Source of the DNA: DTU053 sp012520115
GTDB taxonomy: Bacteria > Bacillota > Clostridia > Oscillospirales > Acutalibacteraceae
NCBI GenBank assembly: GCA_050953725.1
Contig: JBMNNB010000003.1
Location: forward strand, 124,001 to 188,000
Length of the DNA: 64,000 nucleotides
Direction of reading: 5' to 3'
Made by a program: the position numbers and the translations under genes. The notes beneath the pieces were generated by a model that did not search any database, had not been told where the DNA came from, and saw only the letters and a program-made list of their open reading frames with translations. Positions 17,204-25,346 of this stretch are shown here, piece by piece; position 1 is the stretch's first letter, and every line of letters begins with the position of its first letter.

Positions 17204-17232
17204 TTGCCATAAGTCGTAAGCTATGGTAATAT
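17204..17232 (+). promoter_or_regulatory. Sigma-A-type promoter of spo0A
   Basis: TTGCCA, 17-base spacer, TAATAT, about 90 bases before the spo0A start. Upstream, TGAGGAATT occurs twice (near 17101 and 17147), resembling a sigma-H -35 element, but no convincing matching -10 is seen. Confidence 0.65.
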
Positions 17233-17322
17233 ATGGGAGAAATGAGCAGAGGCAGATAGCAGAATTCTACAATGCAAATCTAAAACTGCTGAAGGCTGTT
17301 TTATAGAAAGGATGAGAAATTG

Positions 17323-18099
17323 ATGTCAAAACAGATTAAGGTCTTACTTGCAGACGACTCCGTGGAATTCGGACAGGCTTGCTCAAGCGTTTTGAGGTCA
17401 CACGGCTTTGATGTGTTCATGTCCGCAAAAAACGGCAACGAGGTGCTTTCATCAATTAAGAGCGCACAGCCGGACGTGGTACTTATGGATACTTTTATGC
17501 CTCATCTTGATGCGCTTGGCGTAATGAAACAGATGAACAATATGCGCTTAAGCAAGAGGCCGCTTATCTTCCTGATGTCAAGCGTTGACAACGCAACGTT
17601 TGAGAAAGAGGTTCTCTCTGCCGGCGCCGACTATTACTTCTTAAAGCCCTTTGACGTCGATATGGTCGCAGAGAGAATCACCCAGCTGACCGGCTGGCAG
17701 AAGGTCGGCATGACAAACGGCCGCACATCCGGCAGGAGCCTTGAGCAAGATATGGATGTAATTGTTTCCGATATTATGCATCAGATAGGCGTTCCCGCAC
17801 ATATAAAGGGCTATCAGTATCTTAGAGAGGCTATCAAGCTCTCAATTCAGGATACCGAAATTATGAACTCCGTTACTAAGCTGCTCTATCCCACGGTAGC
17901 AAAAATGTTCTCAACAACCTCCTCGAGAGTTGAAAGAGCTATCCGCCATGCCATTGAGGTTGCATGGGACAGAGGCGATGTCGATATACTCAGCTCATAT
18001 TTCGGTTATACAATACAGAACACGAGGGGCAAGCCCACAAATTCAGAGTTTATTGCCATGATAAGCGATAAGCTACGTTTAAGGATGAAGATTTCATAA
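17323..18099 (+). CDS. spo0A: Sporulation master regulator Spo0A
   Basis: A response regulator that switches on sporulation when phosphorylated. The 258 residues hold a receiver domain (1 to about 125) with ADDS (acidic pocket), the phosphoacceptor D56 in LMDTFMPHLD, a Ser at the usual Thr switch position (LMSSVD) and LKPFD with the conserved Lys. The C-terminal Spo0A DNA-binding domain contains the diagnostic SRVERAIRHAIEVAWDRG recognition-helix region. An ATG start at 17323 is given; a TTG immediately before it is equally spaced from the AAAGGA ribosome site. No spoIVB is visible upstream, unlike the usual Clostridia order. Confidence 0.96.
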   Translation: MSKQIKVLLADDSVEFGQACSSVLRSHGFDVFMSAKNGNEVLSSIKSAQPDVVLMDTFMPHLDALGVMKQMNNMRLSKRPLIFLMSSVDNATFEKEVLSAGADYYFLKPFDVDMVAERITQLTGWQKVGMTNGRTSGRSLEQDMDVIVSDIMHQIGVPAHIKGYQYLREAIKLSIQDTEIMNSVTKLLYPTVAKMFSTTSSRVERAIRHAIEVAWDRGDVDILSSYFGYTIQNTRGKPTNSEFIAMISDKLRLRMKIS

Positions 18100-18142
18100 A
18101 TACGGCAGAGGCAAACGCTAACCGTATTATGATGCAATATTA

Positions 18143-18176
18143 AGCAGCAGGTGATTATCCTGCTGCTTTTGCTTTT
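18143..18176 (+). terminator. Terminator of spo0A
   Basis: A 9-bp stem AGCAGCAGG (18143-18151 with 18159-18167), a 7-base loop, then TTTTGCTTTTT. Confidence 0.9.
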
Positions 18177-18177
18177 T

Positions 18178-19240
18178 GGGGTGTGACGGTGGAAGGTGCG
18201 TCCGCAGTGGCAGGGCGTGGCGTGGCGGCACGCACGCGGGGTCAGGGCGCAGGGTGCGCCCACGGGGGGCGGTGGACGGAGCGGGGGTGTAGCGTGTAAG
18301 TACCGCATGCACGATGGGGTGAGTGGGGCTGCGGGGCGGTGGAAGGCGAGGGGCTTCTTCTCAGCGTTCGACGGGCGGGGCAGTGGCGGGGTGCAGGGTT
18401 GCACTTCCCCTTGCTGAAGCCGGGCGCAGGGGGCGCATGGGAGTGGAGGCGGTGGCGATGTGCGCCGGGTGGGGCGGGTGTTTGTTCGTAGAGTGCGTTC
18501 GCTGGGACGGAATATAGCACGCACGCGGGGTCAGGGGGACGGGTGCGCTCGTCGGGGGCGGGCGGATTGACTTCACCGAAAACCGGGCAGGTGTGGCGGT
18601 GGTGGCGGGAACGACACGCCCGCGGGGGGTGGGGCGCCGGGCGGTCACAACAAACTTGTTGAGGAGGCAGTCGAGAACTGCGGGGTTGCCCTTCCCCTTG
18701 CTGAAGCCGGGCGCAGGGGGCGCACACGGGGGGCGGTGGTCGGGACGTAGGGTTGTCCCGGGTGACTGCACAACGGGCGGTGGGGTGCGCCGGGGGTGGC
18801 GGGGACGGGTGCGCTCGTCGGGGGCGGGCGGATTGTCCCGAACGGCAGGGTGGCGGGGGGCGCCGGGCGGTGGGCGGCGGGGGCGTTCGTAGTAGTGTAC
18901 CGCAGGCGCGGGAGGCCGTGGGTGGCGGGTACGGTCGCTCGTCGAGGGCGGGTCGCCGGGTGGGCGGCGAGGTGGATTCTCCGCAGTAGTCGCAGGGCGT
19001 GGCGGGGTGCAGGGTTGTCCCGGGTAACTGTACAACCGAGTTGCGGGGGCGCCGGGCGTTGGGCGGCGGGGGCTTCTTAGTAGTGTACGCAGGGCGGGAG
19101 GTCGTGGGTGGCGGGGACGGTCGCACGCTATGGGGTGCGCTGTGCGGCGGGTTGGCAGCAGGGTACAGGGTTGTCCTTTACTGAGGTGGGTGCATGGGCG
19201 GGGGTTGGCACGTTGGTGAGAGTTTGCAAGCAGCGGCGCA
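18178..19240. repeat. G-rich degenerate repeat island, about 1.07 kb
   Basis: An extremely G-rich plus strand lies between two convergent genes and ends just outside both. It is built of repeated blocks: a 20-base identical repeat at 18228-18247 and 18517-18536; a 34-base identical repeat at 18404-18437 and 18691-18724; a 32-base identical repeat at 18538-18569 and 18804-18835; a 24-base unit with internal GTTGT/ACAAC inverted ends at 18751-18774 and 19013-19036 (two mismatches); and an imperfect block of about 80 bases at about 18860-18936 and 19049-19123. Composition differs sharply from the flanks. Open frames on both strands are Pro- or Gly/Arg-rich and have no ribosome sites, so I read it as non-coding. 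Confidence 0.8.
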
Positions 19241-19245
19241 TGTGG

Positions 19246-20082
19246 TTAAAGTTCGTCAATGTCCTCCTTCATGAGCAAGGCGGCGGTGGGGAGGGTTATT
19301 TCAAAATTACGGGTCATCAGGGTTTTGGCCCTTATGGGGGTCAGCCTTTCGGAGGGCGGGCAAAGTTCATATAAGGCGCCGAGGAAGTCTATCATCGGGA
19401 TGCCCTCGTAAAACGGCAGTTTTACGCCGTATGTCAGCTCCACGCAGCCAATGCACAGCGCCTTCGGGGTGTTCTCTAAGGGGTAAAAGGACAGGACCCG
19501 GCACCTTCGCAGGGCTTCGTCCTCATATTCCTCCGCACTCAGCACCAGATTGCTGTTCAGAGCCGATTCGATATTGTCTGTGACGGTAATTCTTGCGCCC
19601 GTCTCCTTATACAGCTTATCCGCAAAATTTTCGTATGCCTCCAGCTTGCTTTGTGAGGTAATAACCTTTACAATCGAAGCGTAGGGCAACAGCGAGTAAA
19701 GCCTCTTGGTGTCGAGCATGTTATAATCTACCACCGAAACAATCGTATCACCGGGCGGGATTTCGCAAAGACTCAGCAGGCTGACCGCCGTATTAAACAG
19801 GATTATGCGCTGGAATACCGTCGGTCTGAATCTGACTAAGCCCGCATCGTCGGGCAGCCGCAGATTTTCGGGAATCAGCATTCTGCTGCGGCAGCCGCCT
19901 GCAGCCTCTCTTATACCCTGCCAGTCTATTTCGCCGTCGATTACGGGCGCCTTGATAGCATAATAGTGCATGCCGTCGTATATGGACAGTCTGTCAATGC
20001 TTATATCGGGCTTTCTGAACCGTCTTTTTACCCTTTCCCTGAAGCTGTTCCCCACCTCATATAATTCGAGCACCGCAAACAT
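19246..20082 (-). CDS. Conserved-looking protein of unknown function
   Basis: A 278-residue soluble protein that I do not recognise. The ATG at 20082 is chosen because GGGGGA lies 6 bases upstream; the frame extends 26 codons further, but without a ribosome site. No signal peptide or membrane segment is seen. The middle (about 105-215) alternates beta and alpha segments (DTIVSVVDYN, ASIVKVITSQ, ARITVTDN, NLVLSAEEY), suggesting a Rossmann-like fold, and is followed by a Cys-containing segment CIGCVELTYG. It converges on spo0A across the G-rich island and diverges from the alkD-like gene, with about 90 bases between them. Confidence 0.55.
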   Translation of the reverse strand: MFAVLELYEVGNSFRERVKRRFRKPDISIDRLSIYDGMHYYAIKAPVIDGEIDWQGIREAAGGCRSRMLIPENLRLPDDAGLVRFRPTVFQRIILFNTAVSLLSLCEIPPGDTIVSVVDYNMLDTKRLYSLLPYASIVKVITSQSKLEAYENFADKLYKETGARITVTDNIESALNSNLVLSAEEYEDEALRRCRVLSFYPLENTPKALCIGCVELTYGVKLPFYEGIPMIDFLGALYELCPPSERLTPIRAKTLMTRNFEITLPTAALLMKEDIDEL

Positions 20083-20171
20083 ATTTGTCCCCCTGCCACA
20101 AAAAGCGTCATAGTTAATGTATATGAGGCAGGGCGCAGACTCACCACAAAATGACATCATAAGGAGTACAA

Positions 20172-20870
20172 ATGGAAAATCTGAAAGAGCATCTGTTCTC
20201 TATGGCGGAAGAGGATTATAAGAAATTTTCGTTAAAGCTGCTGCCGGCAGATACAAAGCTTTTGGGCGTAAGGCTGCCGAAGCTCAGAAAAACAGCCGCT
20301 CTTATTTCCAAGAACGGTCTGAGCAGAGATTTTCTCGACTTTATTTACAACTATGAATGCGAATACTTTGAGGAAACCATGCTCAAGGGCATGGCGATAG
20401 GGGCGGTAAAGTGCGGCTTTGAGGACAGACTGAGGCTGATTGAGTATTTTGTGCCTTTCATCGATAACTGGTCTGTCTGCGACAGCTTCTGCTCGTCTCT
20501 GAAGTTCGGGGATGACGAGCTGCCAGCCCTATGGGATTTTATCGGGCGATATCTTGAAAGCGATGAGGAATTCCCCGCCCGCTTCGGCTATGTAATGATT
20601 ATCAGGTTCTTTATTCGTGACGGGTATATCGAACGTGTTTTCGGCTGCTTTGAGGAGCTTAAATGCACGGCGCTTTATGCAAAGCTTGCCGTGGCATGGG
20701 CAATATCCGTCTGCTGTGTGGAATATGCGGAGAAAACACTTGAGTTTATCCGCAATTCAAGGCTTGACGACTTCACGATAAGAACCGCCGTCAGGAAAAT
20801 AAGGGAGTCATACAGGGTTTCGCCTGAAGCTAAAGCTCGTGCGGCGGCGATTCTGTCGGAGCGGAAATAA
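20172..20870 (+). CDS. AlkD-like DNA alkylation repair protein
   Basis: A 232-residue all-helical HEAT-repeat protein of the AlkD/AlkC-type DNA glycosylase family, which removes alkylated bases. The family landmarks are visible: LGVRLPKLRK near residue 31, the FVPFIDNWSVCDSF segment (about 93-106) with the conserved Trp/Asp, and a repeat containing AVAWAISVC (about 173-181). The start ATG has AAGGAG at a good distance. It diverges from the unknown gene on the left and ends before a shared hairpin. Substrate range cannot be judged. Confidence 0.82.
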   Translation: MENLKEHLFSMAEEDYKKFSLKLLPADTKLLGVRLPKLRKTAALISKNGLSRDFLDFIYNYECEYFEETMLKGMAIGAVKCGFEDRLRLIEYFVPFIDNWSVCDSFCSSLKFGDDELPALWDFIGRYLESDEEFPARFGYVMIIRFFIRDGYIERVFGCFEELKCTALYAKLAVAWAISVCCVEYAEKTLEFIRNSRLDDFTIRTAVRKIRESYRVSPEAKARAAAILSERK

Positions 20871-20891
20871 AAATCAGAACAGTACGCATTA

Positions 20892-20928
20892 AAAGGCAGA
20901 TACTCCATCTGAAGTATCTGCCTTGTAC
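20892..20928. terminator. Shared hairpin between convergent alkD-like and acyl-CoA synthetase genes
   Basis: A 12-bp perfect stem (20893-20904 with 20913-20924) and an 8-base loop. TTTT follows on the minus strand and TGT on the plus strand, so it probably serves the minus-strand gene better. Confidence 0.6.
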
Positions 20929-21044
20929 ATTATGTTAAATTGCAATAAAGATACGCAAATCGCCGTTGTTCCGCAGTCAATAATTTATATATTAACTTCC
21001 CAAAGCAGTGAGTAAGGACTTGCCGTCTTTATTGCAGTTTAAGC

Positions 21045-22718
21045 TTATTGTGCCTTGGGCATGGTCTCCGTAAGGCTTACGAAGTCAATCTTCTTCATGT
21101 GGGTTCTCGGCAGCTCCTTCATGACGACTATCTCACGAGGCCAGGCGTATGCCGGTAAGCCCTGCTGGCATCTTTCCATAATCTGACGCTTGTAGTCCTC
21201 TACATCGTAGTCTGAGCCGATGAAGGATACATAGAGTCTGACGATGGGCTTGCAGTCCACAAAGCCCTGAACGGCGCAGACCTCACGGATAAAGGGCAGC
21301 TCCTCAACCTTGCGCTCAACATCGTTCGGATAAACGTTGTAGCCGGAGATGATGATTATGCGCTTCTTTCTGCCGGAGAAGAATACAAAGCCGTCGTCAT
21401 CCATATAACCGAGGTCGCCGGAGTGAATCCATCTTGTACCGTTCTCATCGATGTAGACGCCGAGGTTCTCTGTGCGGTCCTTATCAAGGTAGCCCTCCAT
21501 AACGGTTGTACCGGTGATGACAATTTCGCCGATTGTGCCGTTGGGAACCCTGTTGCCTTCGTCGTCCCATATCTCCATGGTGATGCCGTCAAGGGGCTTG
21601 CCTATGGAGTTGCGGCGGAAGTGCTCGAAGGTGTTGGTGGAGCAGGCGGAAGCAACCTCTGTAAGACCGTAACCACGGAAGAGTCTGCCTTCTGCGCCCC
21701 ATTTCTCAAGATATGAGTTGAACTCGTCAAGAACGCTCTCATTGACGTCGTCGCCGCCGCAGAAGAGGAATCTGAGGTTCTTCAGATACTCACCGTCGAA
21801 GTTCTTTTCATGCATCAGCTTTCTGAACATTACAGGAATACCGACTGCGAAAATAATCTTGTGCTTGCGGCACATAGCATTGTATCTCTTTGCATTGAAG
21901 TTCATCATTGTCAGCATTCTGCCGCCCTGGCAAATGGGCATGTGCATTGCAACTGCAAGACCGAATGCATGGAACAGCGGAAGAACGACTATTGTGGACT
22001 CGACGCCGAGCTCCTTAATGTAGTACTTACCGCCGTCAATCTGAACAACCTTATCAACGATTTCGTTAAGCGCATAGGAGGTAAGCTTAATTGTTTTGCT
22101 CTTGCCGGTGGTACCGCCGCCGTTAAGATAAACGGCAACATCCTGACCGTTGTTGAGCTGTGTCTTTGAAGGAGGATACTTCTTTATGGCTCTTGCATAT
22201 GTATCCCGCTTCTTGATTTTGTTTGCCTTTCTGCCTGCTATGGCGTCAAAGACCTTGATGCCGATTTTCCTGACGGGTGCGGCATAGTCTGCATTTTTGC
22301 AAATGATTGCCGGCACGCCAAGCTCATTGATAACAGGCACATACTTTGCTGCGAGGATGTTTAGTAGCATAATTCCCTTTGAACCGCTCTCAACCATAAG
22401 CTCCTTGAGAGTTTCAGGCGGTGACAAAGGATGTACGAAGCTGATTATTACGCCGATTTTGTTCAATGCGTAGAATGCCACAAAGCTCTGAGGGCATGTG
22501 GGCAGCAAAATCGTGTAAACATCGCCGCGCTTTAAGCCTAATTCATTTTCAAAATAGGCCGCAAGACAATCAATCTGGTGGACGAATTCCGAATGTTTAA
22601 CCTCTAAACCGAATCTGGAAAGAAGGTTATAATCGGGAAATTCCTCGGTCCACTTTAAGAAATAGTCATAACAGTTGTACTCAGGTTTGTTTTCGATATA
22701 ACGCCACTTGTCAAACAA
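21045..22718 (-). CDS. AMP-binding acyl-CoA synthetase
   Basis: A 557-residue ANL-superfamily ligase that activates an acid as acyl-AMP and then forms the CoA thioester. Motifs are the P-loop NGGGTTGKSKTI, the A5 motif FRGYGLTEVAS, the A7 motif HSGDLGYMDDDG and the C-terminal hinge GRKKRIIIISGYNVYP, with a late catalytic Lys in RTHMKKIDF. Long- or medium-chain fatty acids are likely, but the substrate is inferred. The TTG start at 22718 (SD GGGAGG) is preferred: a longer frame to 22856 begins inside the promoter spacer. Confidence 0.82.
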   Translation of the reverse strand: MFDKWRYIENKPEYNCYDYFLKWTEEFPDYNLLSRFGLEVKHSEFVHQIDCLAAYFENELGLKRGDVYTILLPTCPQSFVAFYALNKIGVIISFVHPLSPPETLKELMVESGSKGIMLLNILAAKYVPVINELGVPAIICKNADYAAPVRKIGIKVFDAIAGRKANKIKKRDTYARAIKKYPPSKTQLNNGQDVAVYLNGGGTTGKSKTIKLTSYALNEIVDKVVQIDGGKYYIKELGVESTIVVLPLFHAFGLAVAMHMPICQGGRMLTMMNFNAKRYNAMCRKHKIIFAVGIPVMFRKLMHEKNFDGEYLKNLRFLFCGGDDVNESVLDEFNSYLEKWGAEGRLFRGYGLTEVASACSTNTFEHFRRNSIGKPLDGITMEIWDDEGNRVPNGTIGEIVITGTTVMEGYLDKDRTENLGVYIDENGTRWIHSGDLGYMDDDGFVFFSGRKKRIIIISGYNVYPNDVERKVEELPFIREVCAVQGFVDCKPIVRLYVSFIGSDYDVEDYKRQIMERCQQGLPAYAWPREIVVMKELPRTHMKKIDFVSLTETMPKAQ

Positions 22719-22846
22719 AAAACTCCGCCTCCCAAACGAAATAATATTGCGTTTTTCATTTTTTAATCTTCCCGGCTGTCCTCCTGCCTGCTGACTTTGA
22801 AAACGCAGCAAACCGAAGGTTTTGCCGTATAAGCAAATGCAAAATA

Positions 22847-22875
22847 ATTGTAACAATACTGCAACATATTGTCAA
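22847..22875 (-). promoter_or_regulatory. Promoter of the acyl-CoA synthetase
   Basis: Minus strand TTGACA, 17-base spacer, TACAAT, a near-consensus sigma-A site. The leader to the TTG start is about 120 bases. Confidence 0.85.
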
Positions 22876-23252
22876 CACATTTTATTATTAGTGCATAATA
22901 AGTTTTAATAATCGCAGAAATTTATGTAATAATTAGTCAAGTTTCTTGTTTTTTCTATATTATTTTCCGAAATTTTAACATCTTTGTTGCGCAAATATAT
23001 AAAATTGTCGTAAAAATTTATGCAAATTACCATATTTTCCCTGAAGCACAGCTTACAAATAATGACTAAATGTTGCATTTTTCCTGTTTCAAGTAGAAAT
23101 AAGCACAGAAATATTAAACCGTTATTAAAAAAATTTAAAAAATTATTTACAATTTGCAGGTATAGAGTATTGAACCGGGTCGGAGGAATGATTTACATAA
23201 AATCCCCTGTATTCCCGATAATGAAATATTTACTTTCAATAAAAATAAATGG
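22876..23252. other. A+T-rich divergent intergenic region
   Basis: I see no supported gene or structured RNA in this 377-base stretch between two outward-facing promoters. It is strongly A/T-rich with long A and T runs. Confidence 0.5.
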
Positions 23253-23281
23253 TTGAAATCCTTAATACGTTGATATATAAT
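23253..23281 (+). promoter_or_regulatory. Promoter of the dockerin protein gene
   Basis: TTGAAA, 17-base spacer, TATAAT, 31 bases before the chosen start. Confidence 0.8.
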
Positions 23282-23312
23282 GTAATCAATAGAAATGAGG
23301 AGGAATATGTGC

Positions 23313-25094
23313 ATGAAAAATAACCTCTTATTTAAAACTATATCTGTTTTGCTTTGCATAGTTATGCTGTCTGCTCTTCCTCTTTCCGCATATGCGGCTT
23401 CAGACAGCGTTATTCCCGTTATATTTGTTACAGATATTATTGCTAATGATATAGTTGAGGATGTCAATGACTCTCAGTCAGATACTCTTTTTCCCCCCAG
23501 CAATGATGAGATAAACGGCCTTATTAAGCAGTTCATTGCAACCTACTTCGCATCATCTCAGAACAATCATAATTTGGCTATCGACACTTTTATGGACAGG
23601 CTTGGACGTCTTATGGAGCCGCTGTCAACAAATCCTGACGGTTCGCTGAAATATGCGGACTCGACAGCTCGTGATTACAGCTACAATCCGTACACCTACC
23701 TGCCTGCTCCCATGTCCCTGTTCCGGAACAGCCAGAAGACGCTGGATAAGGTATTCGGTGCTATCGGTCAGAAGATCGGCGACAGAATCGGTGACGAAAA
23801 CGTATTCGCATTCACCTATGACTGGAGAATCGACCCCATAGAGAACGCTGCAAAGCTTGACCAGTACATAAAGGACGTTAAGAGCTTAAGGGGTGTCGCC
23901 AAGGTCACTCTCGTGGCAGAGGGCTTCGGCGGTATTATCACCACCGCTTATCTTGACAAATATGCACAGGCTAACAACTTTGCCGATATCCAGAACTATG
24001 TAATGGTCAACTCCTACTTCCAGGGTCTCGGCCTTGTGGGTGATGTCTTTACGGGCAACATTATGATTCGTGACAGCGCATTCATCAGATATTTAAACGA
24101 CCAGCCCGAGAACGCTGCCGTCAAGTTCGCATTATGGCTCGCCCAGGATATACTTGACAAAAACTGGGAAATCCAGGAGTTCGCAAGAACCCTCAACAAG
24201 TCAATCCTCCTTACTAAAGCTAAGATATATAATCATTATGTAAAAGATATAATCAAGACAGTTCCCGGTCTGTGGGCTCTGGTTCCCGCCGCACAGTATG
24301 AACAGGCAAAGGAATATCTGCACACCAATGAGGGTATCAATCCTCAGCCGGAGCCGATGAATCCCGTGCTTGAGGCTAAGGTAGACGCATACCACGAGAT
24401 TCAGGTAGCTGCTCCCGAGATACTCAAGAAGCTTAAGGCTTCGGGCGCAGGAGTTGCACTTGTGGCTGGCTACAATCTACAGATCTTCCCCATAACTAAG
24501 GACTCAGCAACAAATCAGTCTGACGGCATGGTTGACACCGTTTATGCAAGCGCAGGCGCTGACTGCCTTGAGCTTAACGCAAATCTTGTCGATATCCCCG
24601 ACTATTTCAATAAGCACAATGTACAGCTTGTTGAGACCGGCTATAACAATATCTCCCTTGACCGCTTTATCGATGCGTCCACCTGCGCACTGCCGCAGAA
24701 CACATGGTTCATAAAGAACCTCAAGCACAACGGCTTCAGGTACGACAGCAACAGCCCCGACTTTATCGTATGGCTTGTACTGGCAGACAATCCTACTGTC
24801 TGGAGCTCTGTAAAATACCCGCAGTACATGACATACAGCGTTCTTAGCAAGAAGCTCAGCACCGGCGCAACAAAGTGGCCGGACGGCTTGAAGCTCGGCG
24901 ATGTAAACCTTGACGGTAAGGTTACGGCAGAGGATGCAAGACTGGTATTAAGGCTTGCCGCAAAGCTTGACAAAGAAAGCAAATACTCAGAGCTGGCTCT
25001 TAAGAATGCCGATATAGATCTTGACGGAAAGATTACAACCGCTGACGCAAGAATGATTCTCAGAATAGCCGCAAAGCTCAGCCCTACAGAATAA
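23313..25094 (+). CDS. Secreted lipase-fold protein with C-terminal dockerin
   Basis: A 593-residue exported protein. The ATG at 23313 is chosen because AGGAGG lies 9 bases upstream; two earlier in-frame ATGs overlap or crowd it. A signal peptide (MKNNLLFKTISVLL... to LSAYA) is followed by an alpha/beta-hydrolase-like domain resembling the LCAT/lipase class (VFAFTYDWRIDP, then VTLVAEGFGGIITTAYL). The nucleophile elbow, normally G-x-S-x-G, reads AEGFGG here: the catalytic Ser position is Gly. The last 65 residues are a type I dockerin with two calcium loops (DVNLDGKVTAEDA and DIDLDGKITTADA), each followed by an R-L-A/R-I-A helix. It would attach to a cohesin-bearing scaffold. It may be a binding rather than catalytic protein. 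Confidence 0.82.
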   Translation: MKNNLLFKTISVLLCIVMLSALPLSAYAASDSVIPVIFVTDIIANDIVEDVNDSQSDTLFPPSNDEINGLIKQFIATYFASSQNNHNLAIDTFMDRLGRLMEPLSTNPDGSLKYADSTARDYSYNPYTYLPAPMSLFRNSQKTLDKVFGAIGQKIGDRIGDENVFAFTYDWRIDPIENAAKLDQYIKDVKSLRGVAKVTLVAEGFGGIITTAYLDKYAQANNFADIQNYVMVNSYFQGLGLVGDVFTGNIMIRDSAFIRYLNDQPENAAVKFALWLAQDILDKNWEIQEFARTLNKSILLTKAKIYNHYVKDIIKTVPGLWALVPAAQYEQAKEYLHTNEGINPQPEPMNPVLEAKVDAYHEIQVAAPEILKKLKASGAGVALVAGYNLQIFPITKDSATNQSDGMVDTVYASAGADCLELNANLVDIPDYFNKHNVQLVETGYNNISLDRFIDASTCALPQNTWFIKNLKHNGFRYDSNSPDFIVWLVLADNPTVWSSVKYPQYMTYSVLSKKLSTGATKWPDGLKLGDVNLDGKVTAEDARLVLRLAAKLDKESKYSELALKNADIDLDGKITTADARMILRIAAKLSPTE

Positions 25095-25099
25095 GATAT

Positions 25100-25126
25100 A
25101 AACCCTCGGTTAAACCGAGGGTTTTT
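25100..25126 (+). terminator. First terminator of the dockerin gene
   Basis: An 11-bp stem (25100-25110 with 25114-25124), a 3-base loop and a TTTTT tail. Confidence 0.9.
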
Positions 25127-25134
25127 CATTTAAT

Positions 25135-25162
25135 AGCGAAGGCTATCTGCCTTCGCTTTTTT
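25135..25162 (+). terminator. Second, tandem terminator
   Basis: A 9-bp stem AGCGAAGGC (25135-25143 with 25149-25157) and TTTTTT, 9 bases after the first terminator. Confidence 0.85.
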
Positions 25163-25223
25163 ATTGAAACGGCTTTAAACTGCGCTCGCTAAAGCGGGCG
25201 CAGGCGATATGATATCGGGCATA

Positions 25224-25331
25224 TCAGCCCTTCTGATACTTTTTCATAACGTAAATAATTGAAATCGAAAGAATTACCAGAGTCGCCACTCCGCAAAGAT
25301 TTGCCGCAGTATCCTTTTTCTTTCCGAGCAT
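25224..25331 (-). CDS. Small single-pass membrane protein, 35 residues
   Basis: A short frame starting ATG 25331 with GAGAGG about 9 bases upstream and ending TGA 25224. A Lys-rich N-terminus (MLGKKKD) is followed by one hydrophobic helix (about 12-28, VATLVILSISIIYV) and a basic tail (MKKYQKG). It begins 15 bases after the stop of the upstream gene and so is probably co-transcribed as the last gene of that operon. I do not recognise it. The clear ribosome site, membrane-helix pattern and tight spacing argue that it is real. Confidence 0.6.
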   Translation of the reverse strand: MLGKKKDTAANLCGVATLVILSISIIYVMKKYQKG

Positions 25332-25346
25332 ATTAACAATCCTCTC

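Noticed and set aside
18242..19126. Long Pro-rich reading frame on the minus strand (and Gly/Arg-rich frames on the plus strand) in the G-rich region
   Set aside because: No ribosome site, composition driven by the G/C-rich repeats, overlapping frames open on both strands, and repeats shared at the DNA level in different frames.
22719..22856. 46-residue N-terminal extension of the acyl-CoA synthetase
   Set aside because: Its first ATG lies inside the spacer of a near-consensus promoter (22847-22875); the TTG at 22718 has a strong SD.
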